The notes under the pieces: model-generated | What the model was told of the DNA's origin: nothing | The model's input: the letters and a program-made list of their open reading frames with translations, nothing else | Databases searched by the model: none | Position numbers and translations under genes: made by a program | Assembly: GCF_002277955.1 (NCBI RefSeq) | Contig: NZ_CP018477.1 | Location: 558,001 to 622,000, forward strand | DNA length: 64,000 nt | Reading direction: 5' to 3' | DNA from: Thermogutta terrifontis | Lineage (GTDB): Bacteria; Planctomycetota; Planctomycetia; Pirellulales; Thermoguttaceae | Part shown: piece by piece, positions 1 to 9,588 of the stretch | How the letters are laid out: each line of letters begins with the position of its first letter | Numbering within the stretch: position 1 is the first letter of the stretch

Positions 1-1763
1 TCCAGGCGGTCCAGGCAGAAGACGCCGACCCGGCCGGTGAGGCCCGCATTGCCCTGCCGAAGTTGCTCCAGGAAGGGACGGCTATCTCGAAGGACGACCC
101 ATTGGGGGGCGTCTCCCAGCGCTGCGTCCACGAGGAACGCCACCTGTAGCTCCACCTGAAACAGATCGGCGACCAGGCCGCAAAGAGAAGCCGCTGCGCC
201 GTCACCGCTCTGGCGCATTCGCTGCAAGAAGTCCTTGACGCCGCTATCGATCCCTTCCAGGCGTTCCTCCCATTCCTGAAGCAGTCGGGCACGTTCCCGC
301 GCCGCCGTCCGTCGTTCCTGCAGCTCGGCCAGTTCCGACTGAACACGAAGACAGTCCTCGCGGCACTGGTCACGGCGTTCCGTAGCCAGGTGGATGCCGT
401 GCTGGATGTCCTCCAGTTCGCGAAGCACATTCTCGTGCCGACGGCGAACGGCCTCGTGCTCCTGGCCAAGGTCGGTGATGACCTGTTGCAGCCGCTCGCG
501 TTCCTGTTGCAACCGTTGAATCGTTGCCGCATGGACCTGCAACTGGCCTTCGTGCTGTCGGGCTTCCGCATCTGCTGCGAGGGATTTTTGAAGCAGTTCC
601 CAGTGCCGCGCGCGGAGTTCCTCATACTCCGTTCGGCGACGGTCGAGAACCTCGAGGCGCTCCGTGAGGAGGCGTTCGCCCTCGGCGATCTGGCGGACGA
701 GGTCGCGATATTGCGACTCCGCTGCCGCCAGGGCCTCCGCCAGGGAATGCCGCTGCGTCTCGACGTCTTCGGCACGGAGCGTCAAACCTGCCAGGGATTT
801 TCTGAGCCGTGTCAATTCCCGTTCCAGTTCGCGGGATCGGGTGTGCTCGTGTTCGAGTTCGGCTTCCGCCGCGGCAATTTGTTCGCGATTGACGGAAAGG
901 GCCTTCTGCAGAGTGGAGAGCTGTTCGTCGCACCGGCTCTGGAGGTCTTCCGCGGTGGCTAGCTCCTGTTCCAGGTGTTCGCACTGGGCGGAAAGGTCGG
1001 CCTGAAGCCCAGCCAGGCGGTTCTCTTGCTCTTCCAATCGAGCAAGTTCCTGATTGAATTTCTGCCAATCGAGTCTTGCCAGATGGATCCGCAGGGAGCG
1101 TAGTTCCTCGGCGTATTTCTGATAGCGCTGGGCCTTTCCCGCTTGGGAGCGGACCACGCGGAGGCGGCTTTCCACTTCCTCCACGATGTCGCGGAGGCGG
1201 ACGAGATTCTGTTCGAGGCGCTCCAGCCGCCGCTGCGCTTCGAGCTTGCGGCTTTTGAATCGGCTGATACCGGCCGCCTCTTCGAACACGGCCCGGCGTT
1301 CTAACGGGGTTGCCTGGAGAAGCTGGTCGATCTTGCCCTGTTCAATGACCGAGTAAGCCTGGGTGGCCAGGCCGGTGCCCGCCAGCAAATCGCGGATATC
1401 CCGCAGTCGGCAGGGCTGCCGATTGATGAGATACTCGCTTTCCCCGCTCCGATAGAGTCGCCGGGTGATGTGAACCTCGGGGGTATCGATGGGCAAAATG
1501 CCCCGGGAGTTATCGAGGGTGATGGTGATCTCCGCGAAATTGAGGGGCCGCCGCGTCGCCGACCCATTAAAGATGACATCCGTCATCTCCTTTCCGCGGA
1601 GATTCTTGATGCTTTGCTCGCCCAGGACCCACTTGATGGCGTCAACAACATTCGACTTTCCGGAGCCATTTGGCCCGACAATGGCGGTGATCCCCGGACG
1701 GAACTCAAACCGGGTCCGGTCGGCGAAGCTCTTAAAGCCCACTATTTCCAACGCTTTGAGCAT
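1..1763 (-). CDS. smc: Chromosome segregation ATPase SMC, N-terminal part (runs off window)
   Basis: This is the first ~587 residues of SMC, the ATPase that compacts and organises the chromosome as a ring-shaped dimer with ScpA/ScpB. Reading down from the ATG at 1763, the protein begins MLKALEIVGFKSFADRTRF. The Walker A motif GPNGSGKSN follows at about residues 32-40, then GEQSIKNLRGKEM and the Q-loop region IEQGKIDQLLQATPLERR ending in EEAAGISRFKSRK. From about residue 170 a long Glu/Arg/Leu-rich coiled coil continues to the window edge, where DAPQWVVLRD and GRVGVFCLDRL look like the start of the hinge. The C-terminal coil, ABC signature and Walker B lie outside the window. No frame break was noticed in the parts checked. 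Confidence 0.95.
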   Translation of the reverse strand, partial: MLKALEIVGFKSFADRTRFEFRPGITAIVGPNGSGKSNVVDAIKWVLGEQSIKNLRGKEMTDVIFNGSATRRPLNFAEITITLDNSRGILPIDTPEVHITRRLYRSGESEYLINRQPCRLRDIRDLLAGTGLATQAYSVIEQGKIDQLLQATPLERRAVFEEAAGISRFKSRKLEAQRRLERLEQNLVRLRDIVEEVESRLRVVRSQAGKAQRYQKYAEELRSLRIHLARLDWQKFNQELARLEEQENRLAGLQADLSAQCEHLEQELATAEDLQSRCDEQLSTLQKALSVNREQIAAAEAELEHEHTRSRELERELTRLRKSLAGLTLRAEDVETQRHSLAEALAAAESQYRDLVRQIAEGERLLTERLEVLDRRRTEYEELRARHWELLQKSLAADAEARQHEGQLQVHAATIQRLQQERERLQQVITDLGQEHEAVRRRHENVLRELEDIQHGIHLATERRDQCREDCLRVQSELAELQERRTAARERARLLQEWEERLEGIDSGVKDFLQRMRQSGDGAAASLCGLVADLFQVELQVAFLVDAALGDAPQWVVLRDSRPFLEQLRQGNAGLTGRVGVFCLDRL

Positions 1764-2091
1764 ATCTCCCAGATTCTCACGCCAGTCAGGATCTGTGGGG
1801 GAGCATACGACGTTTGGGTGACCTGCCGTCTTCGTCGCGCGCCAGTTCGGGTTATTTTCCCCAGGATACCCGATTCCACCAATCAGGACGAGGTCGTTTT
1901 TGAGACGGGGTCACAAGGAGCTTAACGGGAGGGCGGAAGTGGCCCGGCGATGGCCCCTCGGATGTGGCAAATTGAATGTTCTATAGGGGATCTGCTGCGT
2001 GCCGGCCTTTTCGCGCCGCGGAATGCCGCAAATATACGACGTTTCCCCTACTTTTTGGCCCCCTGCAAAGACGACATAGGTCCTTGGTAGT

Positions 2092-2202
2092 GTGAAAAAA
2101 CTTTACTTCAAGGATTCCAGCGTGGTTGCCCTTCAGCTTGTGCTTGCTTTCACATTTCTGGCCGTGGCCGCCTTTGCGGGGCTTGTGTCTGTGCGTGGTT
2201 GA
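2092..2202 (+). CDS. Possible 36-residue single-span membrane protein
   Basis: A GTG-initiated frame reads VKKLYFKDSSVVALQLVL and continues with FTFLAVAAFAGLVSVRG before TGA. Two lysines precede about 24 uninterrupted apolar residues, the shape of a one-pass inner-membrane mini-protein or a signal-peptide fragment. There is no clear Shine-Dalgarno sequence upstream, and it ends only 13 bases before the convergent superoxide reductase stop. I do not recognise a family. It may be chance. Confidence 0.25.
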   Translation: MKKLYFKDSSVVALQLVLAFTFLAVAAFAGLVSVRG

Positions 2203-2214
2203 AACGGGATCGGC

Positions 2215-2595
2215 TCACACGTCCGTTTTCCACAGCCCGTGCAAATTGCAGTATGCACGGATGGTCGCCGCTCCTTTTGTGGCGGGTAATTTCACTTCGG
2301 GTTGCTGCCCGGGCTGAAGTTCCACCCGGCACACGGCCTCTTCCGTGACCACCTCCACCCATTCGATGAGATGTTCGGCGGTCATCGGGTGGGGCACACT
2401 GCCGACCTTGACATGGAAAGAGGAGCCTTCCCGGGTGGCCACCGGGACATGTTTTTCTTTGGACGCGTCCACGGTGTTTTCCACAAGATGCTTCATGGGC
2501 ATTTCACAGCAGGTGAGCGTGCCCCGGCCGGCATCCACCACTTCCACAATACGGCCACATTCCTCGCATCGGTACAGGTGATGTTTGTCACTCAT
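2215..2595 (-). CDS. dfx: Desulfoferrodoxin / superoxide reductase (2Fe type)
   Basis: Reduces superoxide to hydrogen peroxide without making oxygen, a detoxification route typical of anaerobes. The 126-residue protein has an N-terminal desulforedoxin domain with C10-x2-C13 and the pair C29-C30 (Fe(SCys)4 centre I). The catalytic SOR domain carries E47-K48-H49, H69, H75, C116 and H119 in CNLHGLW, the complete ligand set of centre II at the positions usual for 2Fe enzymes. The start at 2595 is chosen because GGAGG stands 7 bases upstream. The frame stays open further upstream, but that extension is low-complexity and unlike the family. It would pair functionally with the peroxiredoxin at 58.5-59.1 kb, which removes the peroxide produced. 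Confidence 0.95.
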   Translation of the reverse strand: MSDKHHLYRCEECGRIVEVVDAGRGTLTCCEMPMKHLVENTVDASKEKHVPVATREGSSFHVKVGSVPHPMTAEHLIEWVEVVTEEAVCRVELQPGQQPEVKLPATKGAATIRAYCNLHGLWKTDV

Positions 2596-3069
2596 GAGCC
2601 GACCTCCTCCCAGTGAAGGACCAAGACCAGGGGATGTGAGACCAATACCCTCCGACCGAGTTGAGAGAACCCATACAACACGGAATTGCGGTGGGGAACC
2701 GCAGGCCCCTTTTGGATCACCGCAATGCGGTAATTGTTTGCTACTATTTGACTTTATTTTGCTTCGCTTGACAATAATGGCGTGTTGTCGAGCCAACATG
2801 GCGGGGTTGGCCGAGGTCATCCATTCCGCCGTCTTTATTCCTCGGGCTTGGGGTTTGCCCGAGTAGTTCACGTCGGATCAGTTGAAATTTGCGGTTGGCA
2901 GGGGCAATTCATGAATCGCCGCTACGGGTGTTGTGCTCCGAAAACCATACGCAGGACATCGGTCTGGGCGATTAGTTAAATAACAAATTGTGTAGAGCTT
3001 CCTTGAGTCATTCGGGGACTTCTGGCCCGGTTTGCAGTTGTCCATGTGAAGAGAAGAAAGGATCCAGCC
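2596..3069. other. Divergent intergenic region dfx / aldo-keto reductase
   Basis: This 474-bp region holds the candidate dfx promoter and one degenerate copy of the AATTCATGAATT palindrome family (about 2901-2920). I see no convincing gene. Open frames crossing it are fragments with no family-like features. Confidence 0.5.
2746..2774 (-). promoter_or_regulatory. Candidate sigma70-type promoter for dfx
   Basis: On the minus strand TTGTCA (2774-2769) and TCAAAT (2751-2746) are separated by 17 bases in an AT-rich patch, 150 bases upstream of the dfx start. Matches are 5/6 and 4/6 to the consensus. A short hairpin (ACCGCAATGCGGT, 2719-2731) falls in the predicted leader. This is inference from sequence only. 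Confidence 0.35.
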
Positions 3070-4092
3070 ATGACAAATCGCGGTTCTCTTTCCCGTCGGG
3101 ATTTCGTGAAGCAGGCGGGCGTCTTGGCCGGCGGAGCCGTGTTTGTTCCAGCCGTGCTCACCAAAAATCAGTTCAGTGTTGCCGCGGCGGTCAACAGCGA
3201 ACCGCTCCCGCGCCGTGTGCTTGGGCGCACCGGCGAGCAGATCACCATCTTCACGCTGGGCACCGCTCCGTGTGGGAATTCGCGATCGGTGGAGGAAATC
3301 GCCGCGGTCGTTAACGCGGCGATCGATGCGGGGATTAACTCGATCGACACAGCCCCGGCCTATGTACGGGCGGAAGAAGGTGTCGGCCTGGTCATGAAGA
3401 ACCGGCGGAAAGAGGTGTTCCTGGCGACGAAGGTGCCCGCCGACACGGTGCAGCAAGGCGAACGCTCGCTCAGTCGGTCGCTCCGCCTTTTGCAGACCGA
3501 TTATGTGGACCTCCTCTATTACCACAGTGTGGGCAACCGTAAGGTGGAAGGCGCTCTCGATCCGGAAGGCGTGTTCACTTGGCTGGTCAAGCAAAAGAAG
3601 GCGGGCAAATGTCGCTTTGTGGGGATTTCCGGTCATAATTTGCCGGGCCGGTTTGCTCAGTTTCTGAACACCGGCGAGGTGGACGTCCTCTTGGCGGCCG
3701 TCAATTACGTTGATCGACACACCTACAACTTCGAGGAAGATGTGCTTCCCATCGCGCGGGAGAAGCAGGTGGGGATCATCGCGATGAAAGTGCTGGGCGG
3801 TGCCGATCCTGCCAAGGGAAGCTACGGCAACCCGAATTCCGTCGGCCGATTGGTTTCCGATAAGCCCGAACGCATCGAGGCCGCCATCCGGTATGCCCTT
3901 TCGCTGCCGGGGGTAGCGAGCGTCAATTTAGGAATCAACAGTGTCGAGCAACTCCATCAGGACCTTGCTTATTTCCGCAACCCGCAACCGCTTTCAGAGC
4001 AGGAGCTGGCGCAGCTTCTGGAAGAGGGGCGGGCGCTGGCCGCCAAGTGGGGTGAGCACTTTGGTCCGGCGAAGGAAAGGGGGCAATCGTAA
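3070..4092 (+). CDS. Tat-exported aldo/keto reductase
   Basis: NAD(P)H-dependent oxidoreductase of the aldo/keto reductase superfamily; the substrate is unknown. The protein starts MTNRGSLSRRDFVKQAGVL, a twin-arginine leader (SRRDFVK) followed by an apolar stretch, so it is probably exported folded. The barrel shows the catalytic set as DTAPAYVRAEEG (Asp/Tyr), LATKV (Lys) and DLLYYHSVG (His). The C-terminal cofactor region includes GVASVNLGINSVEQL. The ATG at 3070 is preferred over the GTG at 3046 because AAAGGA lies 7 bases upstream and the Tat motif then sits near the N-terminus. It converges on hypD with a 16-bp gap. Tat-type AKRs are common in planctomycetes and often have unassigned roles. 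Confidence 0.88.
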   Translation: MTNRGSLSRRDFVKQAGVLAGGAVFVPAVLTKNQFSVAAAVNSEPLPRRVLGRTGEQITIFTLGTAPCGNSRSVEEIAAVVNAAIDAGINSIDTAPAYVRAEEGVGLVMKNRRKEVFLATKVPADTVQQGERSLSRSLRLLQTDYVDLLYYHSVGNRKVEGALDPEGVFTWLVKQKKAGKCRFVGISGHNLPGRFAQFLNTGEVDVLLAAVNYVDRHTYNFEEDVLPIAREKQVGIIAMKVLGGADPAKGSYGNPNSVGRLVSDKPERIEAAIRYALSLPGVASVNLGINSVEQLHQDLAYFRNPQPLSEQELAQLLEEGRALAAKWGEHFGPAKERGQS

Positions 4093-4108
4093 AACGGAAG
4101 GGTGTCGG

Positions 4109-5209
4109 TCATCCCGTCGCTGCGTGCGCTCGCCGATAGCGATAGTAGGCAGCGCACGCGCCTTCCGAAGAGACCATCGGGGCGCCCAGCGGATGTTCCG
4201 GCGTGCAACGGGTGCCGAAGGCGGGACATTCCGGCGGCTTTTTGTGTCCCTGAAGAACTTCTCCGGCGATGCATTCGGGGGATTCTTCCGCCAGAAGCTC
4301 GGCCGCCGCGAACTTCTTTTCCGCGTCGAATTCCGCAAACTCGGGGCGAAGTCCCAGGCCGCTTTGCGGAATGACGCCGATTCCGCGCCATGCGCGATCG
4401 ACCACCTGGAACACCCGCTCGATCTGTGCTTTGGCTGCGGGATTTCCTTCCGGCCGAACCGAGCGGCGGTACTGGATGGTGACCTCTGCCTGATTGCGTT
4501 CCAACTGTTCGACGCACATCGTCAGCCCCTGGAGGAGATCCAGCGGCTCGAAGCCGGTCACGACAATGGGCACGCGGTAGCGCCGAGCGATTGGCTCATA
4601 TTCGGCTGTTCCCATAACGGTGCAGACGTGTCCGGCTGCCAGAAATCCGCGTACCTGACACTGGGGAGAACTGAGAATGGCCTCGATGGCTGGGGGAACG
4701 CGGACATGGGCAACCAGCACGGAGAAGTTTTTCAGGCTCCATTGGGCGGCCTGCCAGACGGCCATGGCGTTGGCCGGTGCCGTGGTCTCGAACCCCACGG
4801 CAAAGAAGACCACCTCTCGCTGAGGGTTCCGGCGAGCAAGGGTGACGGCATCAAGGGGTGAATACACCACCCGCACGTCACCGCCCTGAGCTTTCACGCG
4901 GAACAGATCACTCCGCGAGCCCGGTACCCGCAGCATATCGCCGAAGGAACAGAAAATGACGCCGGGCAGGGACGCGATGGCCACCGCGCGATCGATGAGC
5001 TCGATGGGCGTGACACACACCGGACAGCCCGGCCCATGAACGAGCGTGATTTCTCTGGGGAGCAGCTCATCGAGGCCAAACCGCAGAAACGAATGTGTCT
5101 GGCCTCCGCAAATTTCCATGATGGTCCAGGGGCGCGTGACGGTTCCGCGGAGCCGCTCCAACCAGGCCTTGACGGCCTGTGCATCGCGAAATTCGGCAAG
5201 ATATTTCAT
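4109..5209 (-). CDS. hypD: Hydrogenase maturation protein HypD
   Basis: Iron-sulfur scaffold on which, with HypC, the Fe(CN)2CO unit of the [NiFe] hydrogenase active site is assembled. The 366-residue protein starts [10 protein letters not shown]. It contains [16 protein letters not shown] (conserved Cys), [10 protein letters not shown] (redox-active CxxC) and [17 protein letters not shown]-terminal cysteine cluster (CPAFGTRC and [10 protein letters not shown]) binds the [4Fe-4S] cluster. Its ATG overlaps the hypC stop codon in an ATGA, indicating translational coupling in hypF-hypC-hypD. No hydrogenase subunits, hypA, hypB or hypE are in this window. Confidence 0.96.
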   Translation of the reverse strand: MKYLAEFRDAQAVKAWLERLRGTVTRPWTIMEICGGQTHSFLRFGLDELLPREITLVHGPGCPVCVTPIELIDRAVAIASLPGVIFCSFGDMLRVPGSRSDLFRVKAQGGDVRVVYSPLDAVTLARRNPQREVVFFAVGFETTAPANAMAVWQAAQWSLKNFSVLVAHVRVPPAIEAILSSPQCQVRGFLAAGHVCTVMGTAEYEPIARRYRVPIVVTGFEPLDLLQGLTMCVEQLERNQAEVTIQYRRSVRPEGNPAAKAQIERVFQVVDRAWRGIGVIPQSGLGLRPEFAEFDAEKKFAAAELLAEESPECIAGEVLQGHKKPPECPAFGTRCTPEHPLGAPMVSSEGACAAYYRYRRAHAATG

Positions 5210-5484
5210 GACGACGTTTCCGTTTCCTCTGAAACCGGCGGCCAGGGGGATTCTTCTCCAGCGGCTTCCATCTCTCGGAGCAGAGCAAGTTGCTCCATGG
5301 CCTCGGCCTCATCCAGCCGGCTGATGGCGAAGCCCACGTGGACGATCACATACTCCCCCACTTCCGCCTCCGGAACGTACGCCAGGCAGATTTCCTTGGC
5401 GATGCCGCCGAAATCGACCTGGGCATAAGGAAGCCCTTCGCGGTCATATTTTTGAATGATTTTTCCTGGCACACCCAAGCACAT
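5206..5484 (-). CDS. hypC: Hydrogenase maturation chaperone HypC
   Basis: Small chaperone (92 residues) that carries the Fe(CN)2CO moiety with HypD and delivers it to the hydrogenase large subunit. It begins MCLGVPGKI, the family signature in which Cys2 is the essential ligand, and has the conserved VHVGFAI segment. The start at 5484 is fixed by this signature and by GAGGAG 6 bases upstream; the frame upstream of it is not family-like. The acidic C-terminal tail (about residues 75-92) is slightly longer than in short homologues. It lies 49 bases downstream of hypF and overlaps hypD by 4 bases. Confidence 0.96.
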   Translation of the reverse strand: MCLGVPGKIIQKYDREGLPYAQVDFGGIAKEICLAYVPEAEVGEYVIVHVGFAISRLDEAEAMEQLALLREMEAAGEESPWPPVSEETETSS

Positions 5485-5533
5485 GTGAAACTCCTCAACC
5501 TGAGCTGGCAGGCACACTTTCCGGCTTCTGATA

Positions 5534-8230
5534 TCAATCTTTTTCGTTGGAATCTTTGTTAACGTTTTCCGCAACACCGCCCCGCCCGGGGATGAAATCC
5601 CCTTGGAGGGCCCGCCGGGTCAACCAGATTTGGCCGAGGGCCAGGCCACCATCTCCGGGTGGGATTCGGCGGGCAAACCAGGGCGTCACCCCGCGAACAC
5701 GACAGGCAGCGGCCAACAACCGCCGAAGAAGTTGATTCTGAAAGCAACCGCCGGAGAACATCAACCCCTGGACGTTGAATTGTTCTGCCACAGTCAGGAC
5801 CGCCTCAACCAGTTGCCGATGGAAGTCGAGGGCCAGCCGCTCGCGGGGAACCCCCGCGCGAAGACCGGCCACAAGCGATTTCAGTACGGGCTGCCAGTCC
5901 AGCACGATCGGCCTGCCCTTTGTGAGAGCGAATCGATGAACGCTCGGCATGAACGCGTCGCCAGGCACCTCACCAGCGGCGCGAGGATTGGGGCCCCGGG
6001 TTCCACTGGAGAGTGGCCCGGCTGAGGAGAAGTAAACCTGCTCGGCGGAAAATTGCAACGCCATGGCCGCCTGGCCTTCGAAACTGATCCGCGCCCCTAG
6101 ACCCAGCAGCGCCGCCACGGCGTCGAAAAGGCGTCCCATGCTGGAGGTCTGCGGGCACTGGATGCCGCGTGCCACGGAGTGAAGGAGGATGCGGGCCTCG
6201 GTTTCCGTGAACAGGTTTCTTAATAATCCGTCCGGGCTGTCCAGCTCGCGCTCCGCCATTCCACATGCCGCGAGGAGCCCCAAGAGCGAACGGCGCGGCT
6301 GGCGAACGACGACTTCCCCACCGGGGAGCGGGAACGGACGCAGATGCGCAACCCTCTGGAACGACCGCCCGTCAAAGAGGAAAAACTCACCGCCCCAGAC
6401 GGTCCCATCAATTCCGTAGCCCGTGCCATCCCAAATGACACCCAGGAGTGGTACGGGCAGTGGCCGGGTGGTTCGTTGTTCAATTTCCAACGGGCCAGGC
6501 TGTGGCGCAAGGACCCCGTCAAAGGCAGGATCGCTCCGAGGCGTTTCCCACTCCGCCAGGCAGGCCGCAAAGTGGACCACATGATGCTGCCAGCGAAAGA
6601 GCGGGGCCTTGAGACGGCAGGCGAACTCCTCAGCCACCCGCGTCGAGGCGTAGTCCGGGTGAAGATCGCACGCCACCACTTCCGGCACGGCCTGAAAGAA
6701 CCGTAACAGGTCTTCCACAGCCCGGCGGTGCGCTTCCCACGCCAGAAGATTGTCCAGGTCCCCGACATGGGCACTCAAGATGGCCTGGTCCTCCAGGGCG
6801 AGACCGACGACGTTCTTGAGATGTCCACCCGTGGCCAGAACGACCGGCCCCTTGGCGGCCAGGCGGATCGGACGGGGGGCGAATCCTCTGGCGCGACGAA
6901 TAAGAAAGATGTCGTCGGGCTCTCCCTCCGCCATAACCGAATCATCCACGGGGCGGACGATCGGCCGGTTGTGGACCAGGAACACATCAGCGATCTTCCC
7001 CAATCGCTGGAAGGCCTCGTCATTCGCGATGGCCATGGGCTCTTCCGTCAGGTTGCCGCTGGTGCAGACGATGGGACGACCCACGGCCTCCATCAACAGA
7101 TGATGGAGGGGCGTGTATGGAAGCATGACACCGAGATAAGGATTTCCCGGGGCCACCGCTTCGGCGACAGGACAGACGCCATTCTCGGGCCGGAAGTCCT
7201 CGGCTGGGCTCGTAGTTGCTTGGTTACGCCGCTCGTCTGAGGATGTCAATGGAGCATTGCCGGTCGCCGGTTTGCCTGTGTGGTCGGTCAAGTTGTGCCG
7301 TCGGCGAAGCAGGACGATAGGGGCAGTGGGAGATCGCAACCACCGCCAAACGGCCTCAGATGGCTCCTCGCACACTTGCCGAAGCATCTCTTCGGTCATC
7401 ATGAGTGCGAAAGGTTTATCTGGTCGCCGTTTTCGCTGGCGGAGCGTCTGCACAGCGGCTTCGTTCCCGGCATCGCAGATTAACTGGAATCCCCCCAGCC
7501 CTTTCAAGCCCAGGACTTGGCCCTCGCGAATGGTCTGGGCGGCGAGGCGGATGGCGGTTTCCCGTTCGGCGAGCAGTTCGCCTGAGGCACTCCGTAATTC
7601 CACGTGGGGACCACACGCCGGACAGGCGACGGGCTGAGCGTGAAAGCGACGATCCGCGGGGTTGTGGTATTCGCTTTCGCACTCCCCGCACATGGGGAAA
7701 ATCTTCATCGAGGTGAGCGGCCGATCGTACGGGACGCCCTCGATGATGGACCAGCGCGGTCCACAGTGGGTGCAGTTGATAAATGGGTACTGATACCGGC
7801 GGTCGGCAGGATCACGAAGTTCGGCGAGGCACTCGGCACAGGTGGCCAGGTCCGGCGGGATTGTCGGCTGGCGGACGCCGCCCTCCCGGCTGGGAAGAAT
7901 TTGAAACGTCGGTTCCTCCGGAGCAAGCGGCGGAAGTTCCGTTTTTTCCAGCGTTTCGTAAACGACCCCCGCCGGCCGGTGATGCAGGAACTCTTCCCAG
8001 AAAGGCATGAGTTGATTCCGGCTCCCCTGAACCTCCAGCGTGACCCCGTCCGACGCGTTGCGCACCCACCCGGTCAGCCCGTGCTTTCGCGCAGTGCGGT
8101 AGACAAACGGGCGAAAGCCGATCCCCTGAACAACGCCGGTCACGTGAATCCGCCACCGAGCGAGGCTGGTCGCGGCAGTCGCTTCGGTTGTTGAGTCGCT
8201 CAATCGGTGCTCGGGGACGGGCGAGGCCAT
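5534..8230 (-). CDS. hypF: Carbamoyltransferase HypF, hydrogenase maturation
   Basis: Makes the cyanide ligands of [NiFe] hydrogenases from carbamoyl phosphate and passes the carbamoyl group to HypE. Domains in order: acylphosphatase (about 26-112, HVTGVVQGIGFRPFVYR), two CxxC-x18-CxxC zinc fingers (CAECLAEL...CTHCGPR and CGECESEY...CPACGPH, about 130-205), a YrdC-like domain (GLKGLGGFQLICDA onward) and a Kae1-like domain (CDLHPDYAST, HHVVHFAACLAE, GVIWDGTGYGIDG). At 898 residues it exceeds the usual ~750-800. One extra is a Ser/Thr/Asn-rich stretch inside the YrdC part (about residues 310-355) that looks like a surface loop. No strong ribosome binding site is visible at the ATG at 8230. First gene of the hypFCD operon. 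Confidence 0.96.
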   Translation of the reverse strand: MASPVPEHRLSDSTTEATAATSLARWRIHVTGVVQGIGFRPFVYRTARKHGLTGWVRNASDGVTLEVQGSRNQLMPFWEEFLHHRPAGVVYETLEKTELPPLAPEEPTFQILPSREGGVRQPTIPPDLATCAECLAELRDPADRRYQYPFINCTHCGPRWSIIEGVPYDRPLTSMKIFPMCGECESEYHNPADRRFHAQPVACPACGPHVELRSASGELLAERETAIRLAAQTIREGQVLGLKGLGGFQLICDAGNEAAVQTLRQRKRRPDKPFALMMTEEMLRQVCEEPSEAVWRWLRSPTAPIVLLRRRHNLTDHTGKPATGNAPLTSSDERRNQATTSPAEDFRPENGVCPVAEAVAPGNPYLGVMLPYTPLHHLLMEAVGRPIVCTSGNLTEEPMAIANDEAFQRLGKIADVFLVHNRPIVRPVDDSVMAEGEPDDIFLIRRARGFAPRPIRLAAKGPVVLATGGHLKNVVGLALEDQAILSAHVGDLDNLLAWEAHRRAVEDLLRFFQAVPEVVACDLHPDYASTRVAEEFACRLKAPLFRWQHHVVHFAACLAEWETPRSDPAFDGVLAPQPGPLEIEQRTTRPLPVPLLGVIWDGTGYGIDGTVWGGEFFLFDGRSFQRVAHLRPFPLPGGEVVVRQPRRSLLGLLAACGMAERELDSPDGLLRNLFTETEARILLHSVARGIQCPQTSSMGRLFDAVAALLGLGARISFEGQAAMALQFSAEQVYFSSAGPLSSGTRGPNPRAAGEVPGDAFMPSVHRFALTKGRPIVLDWQPVLKSLVAGLRAGVPRERLALDFHRQLVEAVLTVAEQFNVQGLMFSGGCFQNQLLRRLLAAACRVRGVTPWFARRIPPGDGGLALGQIWLTRRALQGDFIPGRGGVAENVNKDSNEKD

Positions 8231-8463
8231 AAAAGAATAAGATGAATGGAATTCCGCTGGTTCCAGGTTTTACCGTGTGGCCCATGGGGGCAATTTGACC
8301 GGCAGTCCTGGGAAGCCTGGCCAATTATTCCTATCCTGAAATGTAATCAAAGAGCGAGGAAATCGGCGGTGCGAACGCCGGTCTTTCCATTCTACGCATT
8401 GAGCCTGGAAAATTGTCGTCAGCAGGTACGGCGCTTTCCTTACGACGGATTTCAACGCGAGGC

Positions 8464-9552
8464 ATGCAGTTTTTTTCCATCGAGAACTATTTGCGGATTA
8501 TCAGCGGCCAGGACAGGACGCCACGAGCGGCACTTCTTCGTGTCGGGCTCTGGCCTGCGGGAGCGCTTTATGCTGCCGCGATGGTGCTTCGCAACAAAGC
8601 GTATGATTGGCGCTGGCTGCGGACCGAGCAAGTGGAAGTGCCGGTCATCTCGGTGGGGAATCTCACCCTGGGAGGAACCGGGAAGACGCCGTTTGTTGCC
8701 TGGCTTGCCCGATGGTTTCGTCGTCACGGCGTCCGGGTGAGTATCGTCAGCCGGGGATACGGGGCGGAGGAGGGGAGTCGCAATGACGAGGCCAAAGCCC
8801 TCGAATGGGCGCTGCCGGATGTGCCGCACCTTCAGAATCCCGATCGGGTGGCGGCTGCCCGAACGGCCATCACGGAACTGGAGACCGAGCTCATCCTGCT
8901 GGATGACGCGTTCCAGCACCGCAGAATCGCCCGAGATCTGGATATTGTGCTTCTGGATGCCCTCCAACCATTCGGATTTGGGCATGTCGTTCCCCGGGGT
9001 TTACTCCGGGAACCCCTCCGGGGAATCCGTCGTGCCCAAATCGTGATCCTTTCTCGGGCCGATCTCGTCTCGCAAGACCTCCGGGAAGAAATTCGGCAGA
9101 GGGTGGCCAAACTCCATCCCAGCGCCATCTGGGCAGAAATACGCCAGCAGCCAACCGCGTGGGTCAACGCAGCGGGAGACGCGCAGACGCTGGAGTCATT
9201 TCACCCCGACAAAGTCCTGGCTTTTTGCGGCATCGGCAATCCAGAGGCCTTTCGACGAACGCTCGAACGGCTTCAATTCACGCTGGATCCCGGAGCTGTA
9301 CGCGTCTTCCCGGACCATCACCCGTACACCCGGGAAGATGTCGGCGATCTGACGCGGTGGGCGGAACAGATGCAGGCAAAAGCGGTGGTGTGCACGGAAA
9401 AGGACCTGGTGAAGATCGGGCTTACGCACCTGGGAAAGATCCCGCTGTGGGCCCTGCGGATTGAGGTGGCCTTTATCTCAGGACTTTCGGACGTGGAAGC
9501 CGCGCTCCAGCCCTTGGTGGAACGAGTCATCCGGAATCGGGAGAGCAGGTAA
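8464..9552 (+). CDS. lpxK: Tetraacyldisaccharide 4'-kinase LpxK
   Basis: Membrane-associated kinase that phosphorylates the 4' position of the lipid A disaccharide, implying a lipid A-containing outer membrane. The protein starts MQFFSIENYLRIISGQ. It has the family Walker A VGNLTLGGTGKTPF (about 68-81), SIVSRGYGA, LLDDAFQHRRIARDLDIVLLDA (the DD.xQH catalytic region) and FGHVVPRGLLREP. The C-terminal domain contains FCGIGNPEAF and CTEKDLVKI. The frame is open from a TTG at 8413, but the ATG at 8464 gives the usual N-terminus. The Shine-Dalgarno sequence is weak, so the exact start is uncertain. It is divergent from hypF across 233 bp and stands apart from other lpx genes. Confidence 0.93.
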   Translation: MQFFSIENYLRIISGQDRTPRAALLRVGLWPAGALYAAAMVLRNKAYDWRWLRTEQVEVPVISVGNLTLGGTGKTPFVAWLARWFRRHGVRVSIVSRGYGAEEGSRNDEAKALEWALPDVPHLQNPDRVAAARTAITELETELILLDDAFQHRRIARDLDIVLLDALQPFGFGHVVPRGLLREPLRGIRRAQIVILSRADLVSQDLREEIRQRVAKLHPSAIWAEIRQQPTAWVNAAGDAQTLESFHPDKVLAFCGIGNPEAFRRTLERLQFTLDPGAVRVFPDHHPYTREDVGDLTRWAEQMQAKAVVCTEKDLVKIGLTHLGKIPLWALRIEVAFISGLSDVEAALQPLVERVIRNRESR

Positions 9553-9588
9553 TGGTCGCCGGTGGGGCGGGCGGCACCTGTTCAGACA

